From an uncultured Oscillospiraceae bacterium (lineage in GTDB: Bacteria > Bacillota > Clostridia > Oscillospirales > Oscillospiraceae), in contig CAKUGQ010000009.1 in NCBI GenBank assembly GCA_934654755.1, positions 11,081 to 75,080 on the forward strand: DNA of 64,000 nucleotides, in the 5' to 3' direction. Positions 22,352 to 30,174 of the stretch are shown piece after piece. Every line of letters starts with the position of its first letter. Position 1 is the stretch's first letter. The position numbers and the translations under genes are program-made. The notes beneath the pieces are model-generated. The model ran no database searches and was not told the origin of the DNA. It saw nothing but the letters and a program-made list of their open reading frames with translations.

Positions 22352-23509
22352 TCAGCGCAGATAACCGGAGCTAAGATAGGACGGCCGGCTGTTTTTCATC
22401 AGGTCTACAAACTGCGCCTGCGTCAGCTCGCAGTGATAGAATAGCTTGAAGTAGTTCTGCACCTCGGTAAACAGTTTAAAATCCGCCTGTTCCGGGTACA
22501 GCAGCTTCGCCAGCCACAGCATTCCCAGATAACGCTGCACGGAGGGCGGGAATCCCATCCAGTTGTATGGGCCGAACGGCACTTCGTAGAAATCGTCGTT
22601 CTTAATGGCATCGAGCTCCGTCCATGCGCTGTCGGACTTTACCGAGTCGTAGATACTGCCCGGTGCAAAGAGAATCACATCCGGATTCCAGAGCAGAATC
22701 TGCTCCATATCGACCTCGTTGCCCGTGCCCTTGCTCGACGGCGAATCAACAACGGCGACATTTTCCGCCATCATATCAAGAATTTCGCCGTGGAAGCTGC
22801 CCTTGGCAATGACGTTGCAGCCCTTGTCGCCGAGACAGTAGAGCACACGCTTCTTCGTGACCTTCGACATCAGCTCGGTTATGTTGGCATAGGTCTGCTC
22901 GCAATACTTTGCCAGAACCTCGGCCTCCTCGGTCATACCGACCAGATCGCCGAGCTTACGGTAGGCGTCGGCTGCCGTTTCGGTGGTCGCGGTGATGTGG
23001 ACAAACACGATGCCGGTTTGTTCCTGGAGCGCGTCCAGATCGTCCTTTGCGGTTTTCTTGGGTTCGCCGACGTCAATAACGACCTGCGCGCCGGAGGCCA
23101 GCAGCGTCTCCAGATTCAGTTCTCCCTTGCCGCCGTAAAGCTGGCCGAGGATCGGAAGATTGTAATAAGAGGTGTCAAAAAAGGCTTCGGCAGTCTTGTC
23201 CCACGCGGTAGCGATGCCGACGAGCTTGTCCGGGCAGAGCGCAAAGCAGAAAATCTGTGCAAGCGGGCCGGAAATTGCGACCTTGTCCAGCTTGGTGGGT
23301 AGCGTTACGGTGCGGCCGAGCGAGTCGGTAAACTCGCGCGTCCCCGGCTGCGGCTCCGTCGGAATGTCCGTCGGATCATCCGCAGACGGGGTCGGATCGG
23401 AGACAGACGGGTCGGTCGGCGTCACATCGGTCGGCTCGATTGTATGCGTGCAGGCACAGAGCGACAGAAGCAGCAGTGCCGCAAGCAGCAGAGCAATGAT
23501 ACGTTTCAT
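22352..23509 (-). CDS. ABC transporter substrate-binding lipoprotein (FecB/BtuF fold)
   Basis: A 385-residue exported lipoprotein. The signal peptide runs to LCAC with the lipid-carrying cysteine at ~20, then a Thr/Pro/Asp-rich linker (~21-58), then a type III periplasmic-binding fold starting FTDSLGRTVTLPTKLDKVAI. The family binds iron-siderophores, heme, cobalamin or, in MolA-like members, molybdate and tungstate. The ligand cannot be read directly, but an XdhC-type molybdenum enzyme maturation factor is in the same operon. It is the last gene of the operon and overlaps the methyltransferase by 4 nt. Confidence 0.88.
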   Translation of the reverse strand: MKRIIALLLAALLLLSLCACTHTIEPTDVTPTDPSVSDPTPSADDPTDIPTEPQPGTREFTDSLGRTVTLPTKLDKVAISGPLAQIFCFALCPDKLVGIATAWDKTAEAFFDTSYYNLPILGQLYGGKGELNLETLLASGAQVVIDVGEPKKTAKDDLDALQEQTGIVFVHITATTETAADAYRKLGDLVGMTEEAEVLAKYCEQTYANITELMSKVTKKRVLYCLGDKGCNVIAKGSFHGEILDMMAENVAVVDSPSSKGTGNEVDMEQILLWNPDVILFAPGSIYDSVKSDSAWTELDAIKNDDFYEVPFGPYNWMGFPPSVQRYLGMLWLAKLLYPEQADFKLFTEVQNYFKLFYHCELTQAQFVDLMKNSRPSYLSSGYLR

Positions 23510-24237
23510 GTTTTCTCCTCCATATCGGAATGTATCTCCATCTCGCCCGTGCGGCCCGCAGGAAACAGGAACAGGGACAGGCTGGTATCGGCAGAATAAA
23601 ACAGCGGGAATTCCCTGCTGTCCGTTGGGGCCAGCAGGGCAAGCAGCGCCGCCTCATCGGCGCGGCTGCCGTAGCGGCGGAAAAAGCGCAGGGCGTCGGT
23701 TTCGCTGCGGAACGGCTGACCCATCTGCAGCGTGAATCGCTGCTCCGTGCAGATAAGCTGCCCGGATTTCCTCCGCTCGCGCAGACGGCTGAGCGTCCCG
23801 TGGCCGGAGACGTTTTCTCCGGGGGCAAAGCGATGCCGCTCGGCGTCCTTTTTTATGACGATCAGTGTCGCGTTACGATGTGTTTTTTCGAGGTGCAGGA
23901 TCTCTTCCGCCTGACCGAAAAAGCACAGCAGGAGCGCGTCGTGGTCGTGCGTCTCCAGATAGGAGAATGCATCGCAGCAGAGAATTTCCGGATTTTCGGC
24001 CCGTGCGGCGCTGCGGCGCGCAAAATCCACGGCAAGCGGATCGGAATCCAGCGCCGTCATGCGGAAGCCGTGCCGCGCCAGCGCAAGGCTCAGAAAACCC
24101 AGTCCGCAGCCTGCCTCACAGACGCTCGCGCCGTGTGGGAGCAGGGCGGCGATCCGTTCGGCCAGCGCCTCGTCGAAGCCGACAAACCGCGCGGCATCGG
24201 CGCGGAAGGCGATTGTCTCCGGTGTCCAGGTCAGCAT
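23506..24237 (-). CDS. Class I SAM-dependent methyltransferase
   Basis: A 243-residue protein with the SAM-binding motif I VCEAGCGLGFLSLA (residues ~38-51), an acidic residue after strand 2 (ALDSDPLAVDFA) and a Rossmann-like layout. The C-terminal half is variable and gives no clue to the substrate. It lies inside an ABC import operon, overlapping the ATPase gene by 7 nt and the binding-protein gene by 4 nt. It may modify the imported ligand or a chelator. This is inference from position only. Confidence 0.8.
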   Translation of the reverse strand: MLTWTPETIAFRADAARFVGFDEALAERIAALLPHGASVCEAGCGLGFLSLALARHGFRMTALDSDPLAVDFARRSAARAENPEILCCDAFSYLETHDHDALLLCFFGQAEEILHLEKTHRNATLIVIKKDAERHRFAPGENVSGHGTLSRLRERRKSGQLICTEQRFTLQMGQPFRSETDALRFFRRYGSRADEAALLALLAPTDSREFPLFYSADTSLSLFLFPAGRTGEMEIHSDMEEKT

Positions 24238-25016
24238 CCGCCGTGCACCTCCTTATGCTTCGGCACAACGAGTCGCCCATGCACGGAATCGAATACTTCC
24301 GCTTTGATTCCGTAAAGCGCATACAGACTTTCCGGCGTAATGATCTCTCCGGGTATGCCGAAGCCAAGCACGCGGCCGTTTTTCAGCGCCAGCACGCGGT
24401 CGGCGTACCACAGCGCGTGCTGCGGGTCATGCGTCGAGAGCAGTACACAGTAGCCCCTGCCGGCAAGGCGGCGCGCCTGCGAGAGCACCGACGCCTGATT
24501 TCCGTAATCCAACCCGGCCGTCGGCTCGTCAAAAATCAGCGTCCGCGCACCCTGCGCAAGCGCGCGGGCGACCAGCACGAGCCGCTGTTCGCCGCCGGAT
24601 ATTTTTGCAAATTCGCGTTGTGCCAGATGTGCAATGTCAAGCTGCTCCATTGCGGCCTGTGCGGCGGCAAGCTCCGCGCTTCTCGGGCTGGAAAAGGGCG
24701 TCAGGGCGTGCGCCGTGCCCATCAGAACCATGTCCTCGACGCTGAGTGACAGGTCGCGGCTGTTTTTCTGCGGCAGGAAGGCGACGTGCTCGGCGAGCCG
24801 TTTTCCCGTCAGACTGCGCAGCGGCTCATTATCCAGCAGGATTTCTCCGGCATCCGCTGCATTCAGCCCCAGAATGCACCGCAGCAGCGTTGTCTTTCCT
24901 GCGCCGTTTGCGCCAAGCAGCGCCGTTACCGTGCCGTCCGCCGCTTCAAAGTCGATCTGCTCCAGAATTCGTCTTGTACCGCGCGAAAAGCGCAGCGATT
25001 CTACCCGGATGCTCAT
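24231..25016 (-). CDS. ABC transporter ATP-binding protein (FecE/BtuD type)
   Basis: A 261-residue ATPase of the iron/B12/molybdate-type importers. Walker A GANGAGKTT is at 35-43, the signature ISGGEQ at 139-144, Walker B TLIFDEPT at 159-166 and the switch histidine in STHDPQHAL. The start is the ATG one base after the stop of the upstream XdhC-type gene; a longer extension would run inside that gene. It drives uptake with the permease at 26004-27059. Confidence 0.92.
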   Translation of the reverse strand: MSIRVESLRFSRGTRRILEQIDFEAADGTVTALLGANGAGKTTLLRCILGLNAADAGEILLDNEPLRSLTGKRLAEHVAFLPQKNSRDLSLSVEDMVLMGTAHALTPFSSPRSAELAAAQAAMEQLDIAHLAQREFAKISGGEQRLVLVARALAQGARTLIFDEPTAGLDYGNQASVLSQARRLAGRGYCVLLSTHDPQHALWYADRVLALKNGRVLGFGIPGEIITPESLYALYGIKAEVFDSVHGRLVVPKHKEVHGGC

Positions 25017-25017
25017 T

Positions 25018-26007
25018 TCAGGCGCCTGAGCCGTGCATCGGGCAGGCAGCGTGCGCCGTACCCGCGGCGTCGCGTCGTTCGGCACGGACGAGGATCATTT
25101 CACCCGCGATGCTCACGGCAATCTCCTCCGGCGTGACCGCGCGAATGCGCGTACCGATCGGCGTGTGGACAAACGCGAGCTTTTCCTCGGAAATGCCCGC
25201 CTCACGCAGACGTGCGTTGACGGCGGCTTTCTTTGAGGCTGAGCCAATCACGCCGACGTAGGCGTAATCGCGTGTCAGGAGCTGGCGCTGAACCTCAAAA
25301 TCATAGCCGTGGCCGCTTGTCATAACGACTGCATAATCATCCGGAGAATAGTCGATATTTTCGTATATTTTTTCAAAATCTGCGCAGACGAGCCGTGCCG
25401 CGTCGGGGAAGGCTTCGCGCGTAACGAATTCCGCGCGACTGTCGTATACGGTCGGACGGAAGCCGACCGTGCACAGAAGCGGTACGAGTGCGCGGCTGAC
25501 GTGCCCTGCGCCGAACACCAGCACGCGCTCACCGACGGGAACAGGCAGCAGGAAGCAGCCGTCCGACGCACAGGCGGCGGCGCGGCCGGGCGCGTAAGCG
25601 ACGGAAGCCTCCGACAGATCAAATTTCAGACAGCCCTCAAGGCTCTTTCCCAGGTTTTCCAGCGCCGTTTCGATTACGGCGCGCAGCGCGGCATCCTCAT
25701 GCGACAGAAACTGAAACCATACGCTGACATCTCCGCCGCAGACCATACCGATACTCCCCGGCGCGGGGTGCAGTACGAAGTCGCGCCGCAGAGAGCGGTG
25801 CTCGGAAACGAGCCGCTGCGCCTGTTCGATGCTGCGCCCTTCGACGGCGCCGCCGCCGATGGTGCCGCAGAGCCGTCCGTTTTCGCCGACGAGCATTTGC
25901 GAGCCGACGCCGCGCGGCGTCGAACCGCCCGCCGTGACGATCATTGCCCAAACGCAGTCGCGTCCCGTGTCAAATTCCGACAAAATACGTTGCATTGCCT
26001 GCCTCAT
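25018..26007 (-). CDS. XdhC/CoxI-family molybdenum hydroxylase maturation factor
   Basis: A 329-residue protein with an XdhC/CoxI N-terminal domain (VTAGGSTPRGVGSQMLV, TIGGGAVEG) and a C-terminal NAD-like Rossmann domain (VLVFGAGHVSRALVPLL, YVGVIGSASKKA). Relatives bind molybdenum cofactor, help to sulfurate it and hand it to xanthine-dehydrogenase-type enzymes. Here it lies between the permease and ATPase genes of an importer, with ATGA overlap upstream and a 1-nt gap downstream. The enzyme it serves is probably the XdhABC system encoded 21 kb to the left. The start is the ATG at 26005-26007; no site supports longer forms. Confidence 0.87.
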   Translation of the reverse strand: MRQAMQRILSEFDTGRDCVWAMIVTAGGSTPRGVGSQMLVGENGRLCGTIGGGAVEGRSIEQAQRLVSEHRSLRRDFVLHPAPGSIGMVCGGDVSVWFQFLSHEDAALRAVIETALENLGKSLEGCLKFDLSEASVAYAPGRAAACASDGCFLLPVPVGERVLVFGAGHVSRALVPLLCTVGFRPTVYDSRAEFVTREAFPDAARLVCADFEKIYENIDYSPDDYAVVMTSGHGYDFEVQRQLLTRDYAYVGVIGSASKKAAVNARLREAGISEEKLAFVHTPIGTRIRAVTPEEIAVSIAGEMILVRAERRDAAGTAHAACPMHGSGA

Positions 26008-27059
26008 AGGGTTTTCTCCTTTCGCATCATCAAATAAAGGAAGAACGGCGCGCCGACCAGGGCGGTCAGAATGCCGATGGGGATTTCGGTTTCCAGCAAA
26101 TTGCGGGAAATGTTGTCTGTGAGCAGTAAAAAGACGGCGCCGCCGAGCATGGACGCGGGCAGCAGCTCGCGGTAGTTGCCGCCGAACAGCTTGCGCATCA
26201 GATGCGGGACGACCAGACCGATCCAGCCGATCATGCCGGAGACAGAAATGGATGCGGCTGTGACCAGCGTTGCGGCGACGATCACGATCAATCGAAGCGC
26301 ATCCGCATTGACGCCGAGCGCGTGCGCTTCTTCGTCGCCGAGTGCGAGCACGTTGATGCGCCAACGGATCAAAAACAGCGTCCCACAGCCGAGGAAAATC
26401 GGTATGAACGCGCGGAGCGACTCCGAATTTTTCGCGCCCGAAAGACTGCCCATCAGCCAGTAGGTGATGGCGGGAAGCTGGTTGGACGGGTCGGCAACGA
26501 GTTTAATGTAAGAAGTTCCTGCGGAGAAGAGAGAGCCGAGCATCATGCCCGCCAGCACGAGATTGACCACGCGGAGCCCGCGCGCCCGCTGAGCAAGCAA
26601 AAAGACAAGCCCAACGGTCAGCAGTCCGAACACAAAGGCGCTGAGTGTGATGACTGCGGAGGATGCGCCGAGTAAAATGGCCAGCGCCGCGCCAAAGGCA
26701 GCGCCGGACGATGCGCCCAGAATGTCGGGCGAAGCCATCGGGTTCTGAAAAACGCCCTGATAGGCCGCGCCCGCCGAGGACAGCGCCGCGCCGACCAGAC
26801 ATGCCAGACAGATGCGCGGCAGACGGATTTTGAGAACCACTGTGCGCATTTCCGGCGTCCAGCTTACCGGGAGCCGCCATGCTCCGCCGCTGATCTTATT
26901 CAGCAGTTCGTCAATCAGAATGAGCGGCACGCGATAAAACGGCACGCCATAGCGGCCGAGGCTGAAGGAAACAAGGAAGATCGCCGCAAGGACGGCGAGC
27001 AAAAGTGTCATTCGCCGCCGTTTTTTTGTGCGCATCGAAGCGGACACCGAACGATTCAC
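26004..27059 (-). CDS. FecCD-family ABC transporter permease
   Basis: A 351-residue polytopic permease of the BtuC/FecCD family with about ten helices. Family hallmarks are RLPRICLACLVGAALSSAGA near the N-terminus, QNPMASPDILGASSGAAFGA and, near the C-terminus, GMIGWIGLVVPHL, the loop that contacts the ATPase. The start is a GTG behind GGAGG (7 nt spacing); an ATG 24 nt further in is an alternative. It is the first gene of the five-gene operon. The fold serves iron-chelate, heme, cobalamin or molybdate/tungstate importers. Confidence 0.9.
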   Translation of the reverse strand: MNRSVSASMRTKKRRRMTLLLAVLAAIFLVSFSLGRYGVPFYRVPLILIDELLNKISGGAWRLPVSWTPEMRTVVLKIRLPRICLACLVGAALSSAGAAYQGVFQNPMASPDILGASSGAAFGAALAILLGASSAVITLSAFVFGLLTVGLVFLLAQRARGLRVVNLVLAGMMLGSLFSAGTSYIKLVADPSNQLPAITYWLMGSLSGAKNSESLRAFIPIFLGCGTLFLIRWRINVLALGDEEAHALGVNADALRLIVIVAATLVTAASISVSGMIGWIGLVVPHLMRKLFGGNYRELLPASMLGGAVFLLLTDNISRNLLETEIPIGILTALVGAPFFLYLMMRKEKTL

Positions 27060-27105
27060 CGCGCTCCCTCCAATCGTGATACTCAAAATAGATAACGACG
27101 AATAG

Positions 27106-27134
27106 AGTATAGCATCGTACCAAACAAATTGCAA
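27106..27134 (-). promoter_or_regulatory. Promoter of the FecCD/XdhC operon
   Basis: On the minus strand, TTGCAA and TATACT have a 17-bp spacer. The leader to the GTG start is about 40 nt, too short for a large riboswitch. Confidence 0.7.
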
Positions 27135-27207
27135 GGCTTCCTGAAATTTTTTTGGCGTTTCGACGGGCAGCAGGGCGCCGCCCCTGTTCGGAATGCCTCC
27201 CCCTGAT

Positions 27208-27238
27208 AAGAAAAGCCTCCCGACGGGAGGCTTTTCTT
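27208..27238. terminator. Terminator after the DMT transporter gene
   Basis: AAGAAAAGCCTCC pairs with GGAGGCTTTTCTT around a tight loop. It directly follows the stop at 27241 on the minus strand. Confidence 0.8.
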
Positions 27239-27240
27239 GT

Positions 27241-28158
27241 TTACACATCAAATACACCGAGAATAACGATGCCGACAAGCACCAGCGCGATCATGGCGTA
27301 GTGCTTCCATGACAGCCGCTCGCGCAGGAAAATGGCGCTCCAGACTGCCGACAGCGCACAGTACGACGAGATGATCGGTGCGGAATAGGCAACGTGCTCG
27401 GAGTCGGCCAGCGCATAGATGTAAAAGAGCTGGCCGACGGTTTCAAACGCCGCGCCGACGTACTTTGGCAGCTCCAGTTTAAACGTGAACTTCTCTTTTT
27501 TGACCAGCAGGTAAGCAAGGCAGAGAAGACCCGCCGCAAGGAAGGTCAGCTCGTAGGCCACGTTTGCGGAATTCTCGTCCAGCGTTTCCAGCACGATCGA
27601 GTCGGCGAAGGTTCCGGCGGCATCGAGCAGACAGTAGGCCACGGGCAGCAGAATCGCCAGCCAGCTTTTGGAATACTTTCGATTCGCCCGCTCCTGACGG
27701 CGCGCGCGCAGCGCGTCGTCCTCACGCGCCTCCACGACGCCCAAACCGACCACGCCCGCGCAGATCAGCCCGACCGCACCGAGCACCAACCAGCGTCCCG
27801 CCCCTTCGACCTCAAGGCTGCCGCCGATGAGACACAGGATGGCAACGATGGCACCCGAGGAATTGCAGATTGGCGAGGAAATGGACAGCTCGATATAGCG
27901 CAGACCGACGTAGCCGAGCGCCATCGACAGAATATACAGCAGTGAAACAGGAAGGTATTTCCATAGAATCTCCGGGTTGATCTCCACGCCCTGCGCAAAG
28001 ATCATATACGCTGCGTGCAGACCCATGACGAGACCGACGGCGACGACCATCTTCAGATGCGCCGTTTTATCCTTTTCGCCGTAGCAGCCGAGCTTGGAGA
28101 ACAGATCCGAGCCGCTCCAGAATAACAGTGCAAGCAAGGAAAACCAGAACCAGTTCAT
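27241..28158 (-). CDS. DMT-superfamily (EamA-like) transporter
   Basis: A 305-residue membrane protein with ten predicted helices in two EamA halves, separated by a charged loop (VVEAREDDALRARRQERANR) near residue 145-165. Exporters or importers of small metabolites such as amino acids fall in this family, and the substrate is not evident. It lies 3 nt after the PLP-enzyme gene, so the two are co-transcribed and may act on related sulfur amino acids. Confidence 0.85.
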   Translation of the reverse strand: MNWFWFSLLALLFWSGSDLFSKLGCYGEKDKTAHLKMVVAVGLVMGLHAAYMIFAQGVEINPEILWKYLPVSLLYILSMALGYVGLRYIELSISSPICNSSGAIVAILCLIGGSLEVEGAGRWLVLGAVGLICAGVVGLGVVEAREDDALRARRQERANRKYSKSWLAILLPVAYCLLDAAGTFADSIVLETLDENSANVAYELTFLAAGLLCLAYLLVKKEKFTFKLELPKYVGAAFETVGQLFYIYALADSEHVAYSAPIISSYCALSAVWSAIFLRERLSWKHYAMIALVLVGIVILGVFDV

Positions 28159-28161
28159 TGT

Positions 28162-29445
28162 TTAACCCTCCGGAAGCGTTGCCAGACCTGCGTCGCAGAG
28201 CTTTTGCAGCGACAGCAGAATGCCCAGCTTGGCATGATACCATGTCAGACCGCCCTGAAAATAGACGGCGTAGGGCGGACGAACCGGGCCGTCGGCGGAA
28301 AGCTCGATCGACGAGCCCTGCACAAACGCGCCTGCGGCCATGATGACGTCGTCCTCATAGCCGGGCATCGGCCACGGCGTCGGGTCGGCGAAGCTGTCAA
28401 CGGGCGCCGCCGCCTGGATACCCTTGCAGAAGGCGATCATACCCTCCCGCGAGCCAAGCTCTACGGCCTGGATGATGTCATGCCGCGGCTCCGTGCCGCT
28501 CGGGATTACGCGGAAGCCGAGGCGCTCATACGCATTGGCGGCGAAGATCGCCCCCTTGAGTGCGGAGCAGACAACCGTCGGCGCAAGGAAGAAGCCCTGA
28601 TACAGCGCGGGCATCAGGCCGAGGTTTGCGCCGACCTCCTGCCCCAGCCCGGGCGCGGAGAGACGGTAGGCGCAGCGCTCGACAAGCGCTTTTTTGCCGC
28701 AGATGTAGCCGCCGATGGGCGCAAGGCCGCCGCCGGGATTTTTAATGAGACTGCCGACAATGAGATCCGCGCCGACGTCGCTCGGCTCGAGCGGTTCTAC
28801 AAATTCGCCGTAGCAGTTATCCACCATGCAGATGATGTCCGGCTTCCTGGCCTTCAGGAAGGCGATCAGTTCGCCGAGCTGCGTCACGGAAAAGCTTGGC
28901 CGCGTCGCGTAGCCCTTACTGCGCTGGATGGTGGCGAGCTTTGTTTTTTCGTTCAGCGCGGCGGCAATGGCGTCATAGTCAAAGCTGCCGTCCGGTTTCA
29001 GCTCGGCCTGACGGTAGCTCACGCCGTATTCGCGCAGCGAGCAGGCCGAGGGTCGGATGCCGATGACCTCCTCCAGCGTATCGTAGGGCGCGCCGACGGG
29101 GGAGAGCAGCTCGTCGCCGGGCAGCAGATTGGCCGACAGCGCAACGGCCAGCGCGTGTGTGCCGCAGGCAATCTGCGGGCGCACCAGCGCCGCTTCCGTG
29201 TGGAAGGTGTCGGCGTAGACGCGCTCCAGGTTGTCGCGGCCGACATCGTCATAGCCGTAGCCGGTCGTCGCGGCGAAGCAGGCCGCGCTGACGCGATTTT
29301 TCTGCATGGCGGCGAGGACCTTCGCCTGATTGTATTCCGCCGTGCGGTCGAGCGCGGCGAAGCGCTCGGTCAGCCCGCTCAGGATATGCTCGCCGAAGTC
29401 GCAGACCTCCGGTGAGACGCCGAGCGCGCGGTACATCTCCTTCAT
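28162..29445 (-). CDS. Methionine gamma-lyase-like PLP enzyme (aluminium-resistance family)
   Basis: A 427-residue PLP-dependent enzyme of the family long annotated as aluminium-resistance protein and related to cystathionine/methionine gamma-lyases. VRPQIACGTHALAVAL is the cofactor phosphate region, MVDNCYGEFVE holds the PLP-ring aspartate, and GSLIKNPGGGLAPIGGY contains the internal aldimine lysine. It probably cleaves a C-S bond of a sulfur amino acid, but the physiological substrate is unproven. The preceding AbrB-like gene overlaps its start by four bases. Confidence 0.88.
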   Translation of the reverse strand: MKEMYRALGVSPEVCDFGEHILSGLTERFAALDRTAEYNQAKVLAAMQKNRVSAACFAATTGYGYDDVGRDNLERVYADTFHTEAALVRPQIACGTHALAVALSANLLPGDELLSPVGAPYDTLEEVIGIRPSACSLREYGVSYRQAELKPDGSFDYDAIAAALNEKTKLATIQRSKGYATRPSFSVTQLGELIAFLKARKPDIICMVDNCYGEFVEPLEPSDVGADLIVGSLIKNPGGGLAPIGGYICGKKALVERCAYRLSAPGLGQEVGANLGLMPALYQGFFLAPTVVCSALKGAIFAANAYERLGFRVIPSGTEPRHDIIQAVELGSREGMIAFCKGIQAAAPVDSFADPTPWPMPGYEDDVIMAAGAFVQGSSIELSADGPVRPPYAVYFQGGLTWYHAKLGILLSLQKLCDAGLATLPEG

Positions 29446-29687
29446 GTTTCCGTCTCCTTCTCTATCTTCTCGAAAATCCGGCGCGCCACGTCGTCAAGTA
29501 CCTCCGGGCGTGTTACGAACAGCCCGTTTTCCTCGTCGCCGAGGATCAGCAGGGTATCTCCGGGGCGGATGCCGTACAGCTCCCGCGCCTCCTTGGGAAT
29601 GACGATCTGTCCGCGCTCGCCGACCTTCGCCGTGCCGAAGATGTGCCGGCCGTGCTGTCGGCCGAGCAAATGCTTACCGCCTGCCAT
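29442..29687 (-). CDS. AbrB/SpoVT-domain transcriptional regulator
   Basis: An 81-residue protein with the swapped-hairpin AbrB DNA-binding domain (KVGERGQIVIPKEARELYGI, GDTLLILGDEENGLFV) at residues ~20-60. The start is the ATG behind AAGGAGG (6 nt). It is the first gene of a three-gene operon with the PLP lyase and the DMT transporter, and probably controls it. A role as an antitoxin-type AbrB is unlikely, because no toxin gene is adjacent. Confidence 0.87.
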   Translation of the reverse strand: MAGGKHLLGRQHGRHIFGTAKVGERGQIVIPKEARELYGIRPGDTLLILGDEENGLFVTRPEVLDDVARRIFEKIEKETET

Positions 29688-29837
29688 TGCGCGCCTCCTT
29701 TCGCTGCGGAAAACGGCTGCGCCGCCCACCACAAATCATACTTTTCATATTTTGCATACGGATTATACCGCCTGACGGAACGCTTGTCAAGCCTTTTTCA
29801 TGTGCAATACGTTCTCCGGCAGCGGATGCCGAAGGCG

Positions 29838-29872
29838 AAAAAGGCTCCCCTGAATCAGGGAAGCCTTTTTTC
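29838..29872. terminator. Hairpin terminator between AbrB operon and pyrG
   Basis: AAAAAGGCTCCCCTG pairs with CAGGGAAGCCTTTTTT (one mismatch). T-runs on both strands suggest two-way use. It probably ends pyrG transcripts after they cross the repeat cluster. Confidence 0.7.
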
Positions 29873-29899
29873 TGTCGTTGCAAGTCTGCCGGTGCGGAT

Positions 29900-30143
29900 T
29901 GTCATTGCGAGACCCCGGAGGGGTCGTGGGGGCAATCTCGTGCAAAGCCCCCGCATCAGATTGCCACGTCGCTTCGCTCCTCGCAATGACATAGGGGGAG
30001 CTTGCCGCGTCGGGCTTGCGCCCTCCTCGCAATGACGCACACACTCGTTGTCATTGCGAGGGCGGCTTTGCCGCCCGTGGCAATCTTTTGTAAGCTCCTG
30101 CATCAGATTGCCGCGTCGGGCTTGCGTCCTCCTCGCAATGACA
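29900..30143. repeat. TGTCATTGCGAG palindromic repeats
   Basis: Two full units in tandem with different inner hairpins (GACCCCGGAGGGGTC, GGCGGCTTTGCCGCC). 29688-30174 holds only this and the terminator. Confidence 0.9.
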
Positions 30144-30174
30144 TACGATGGGAGCGGCGTATCGTCTCGTTATT

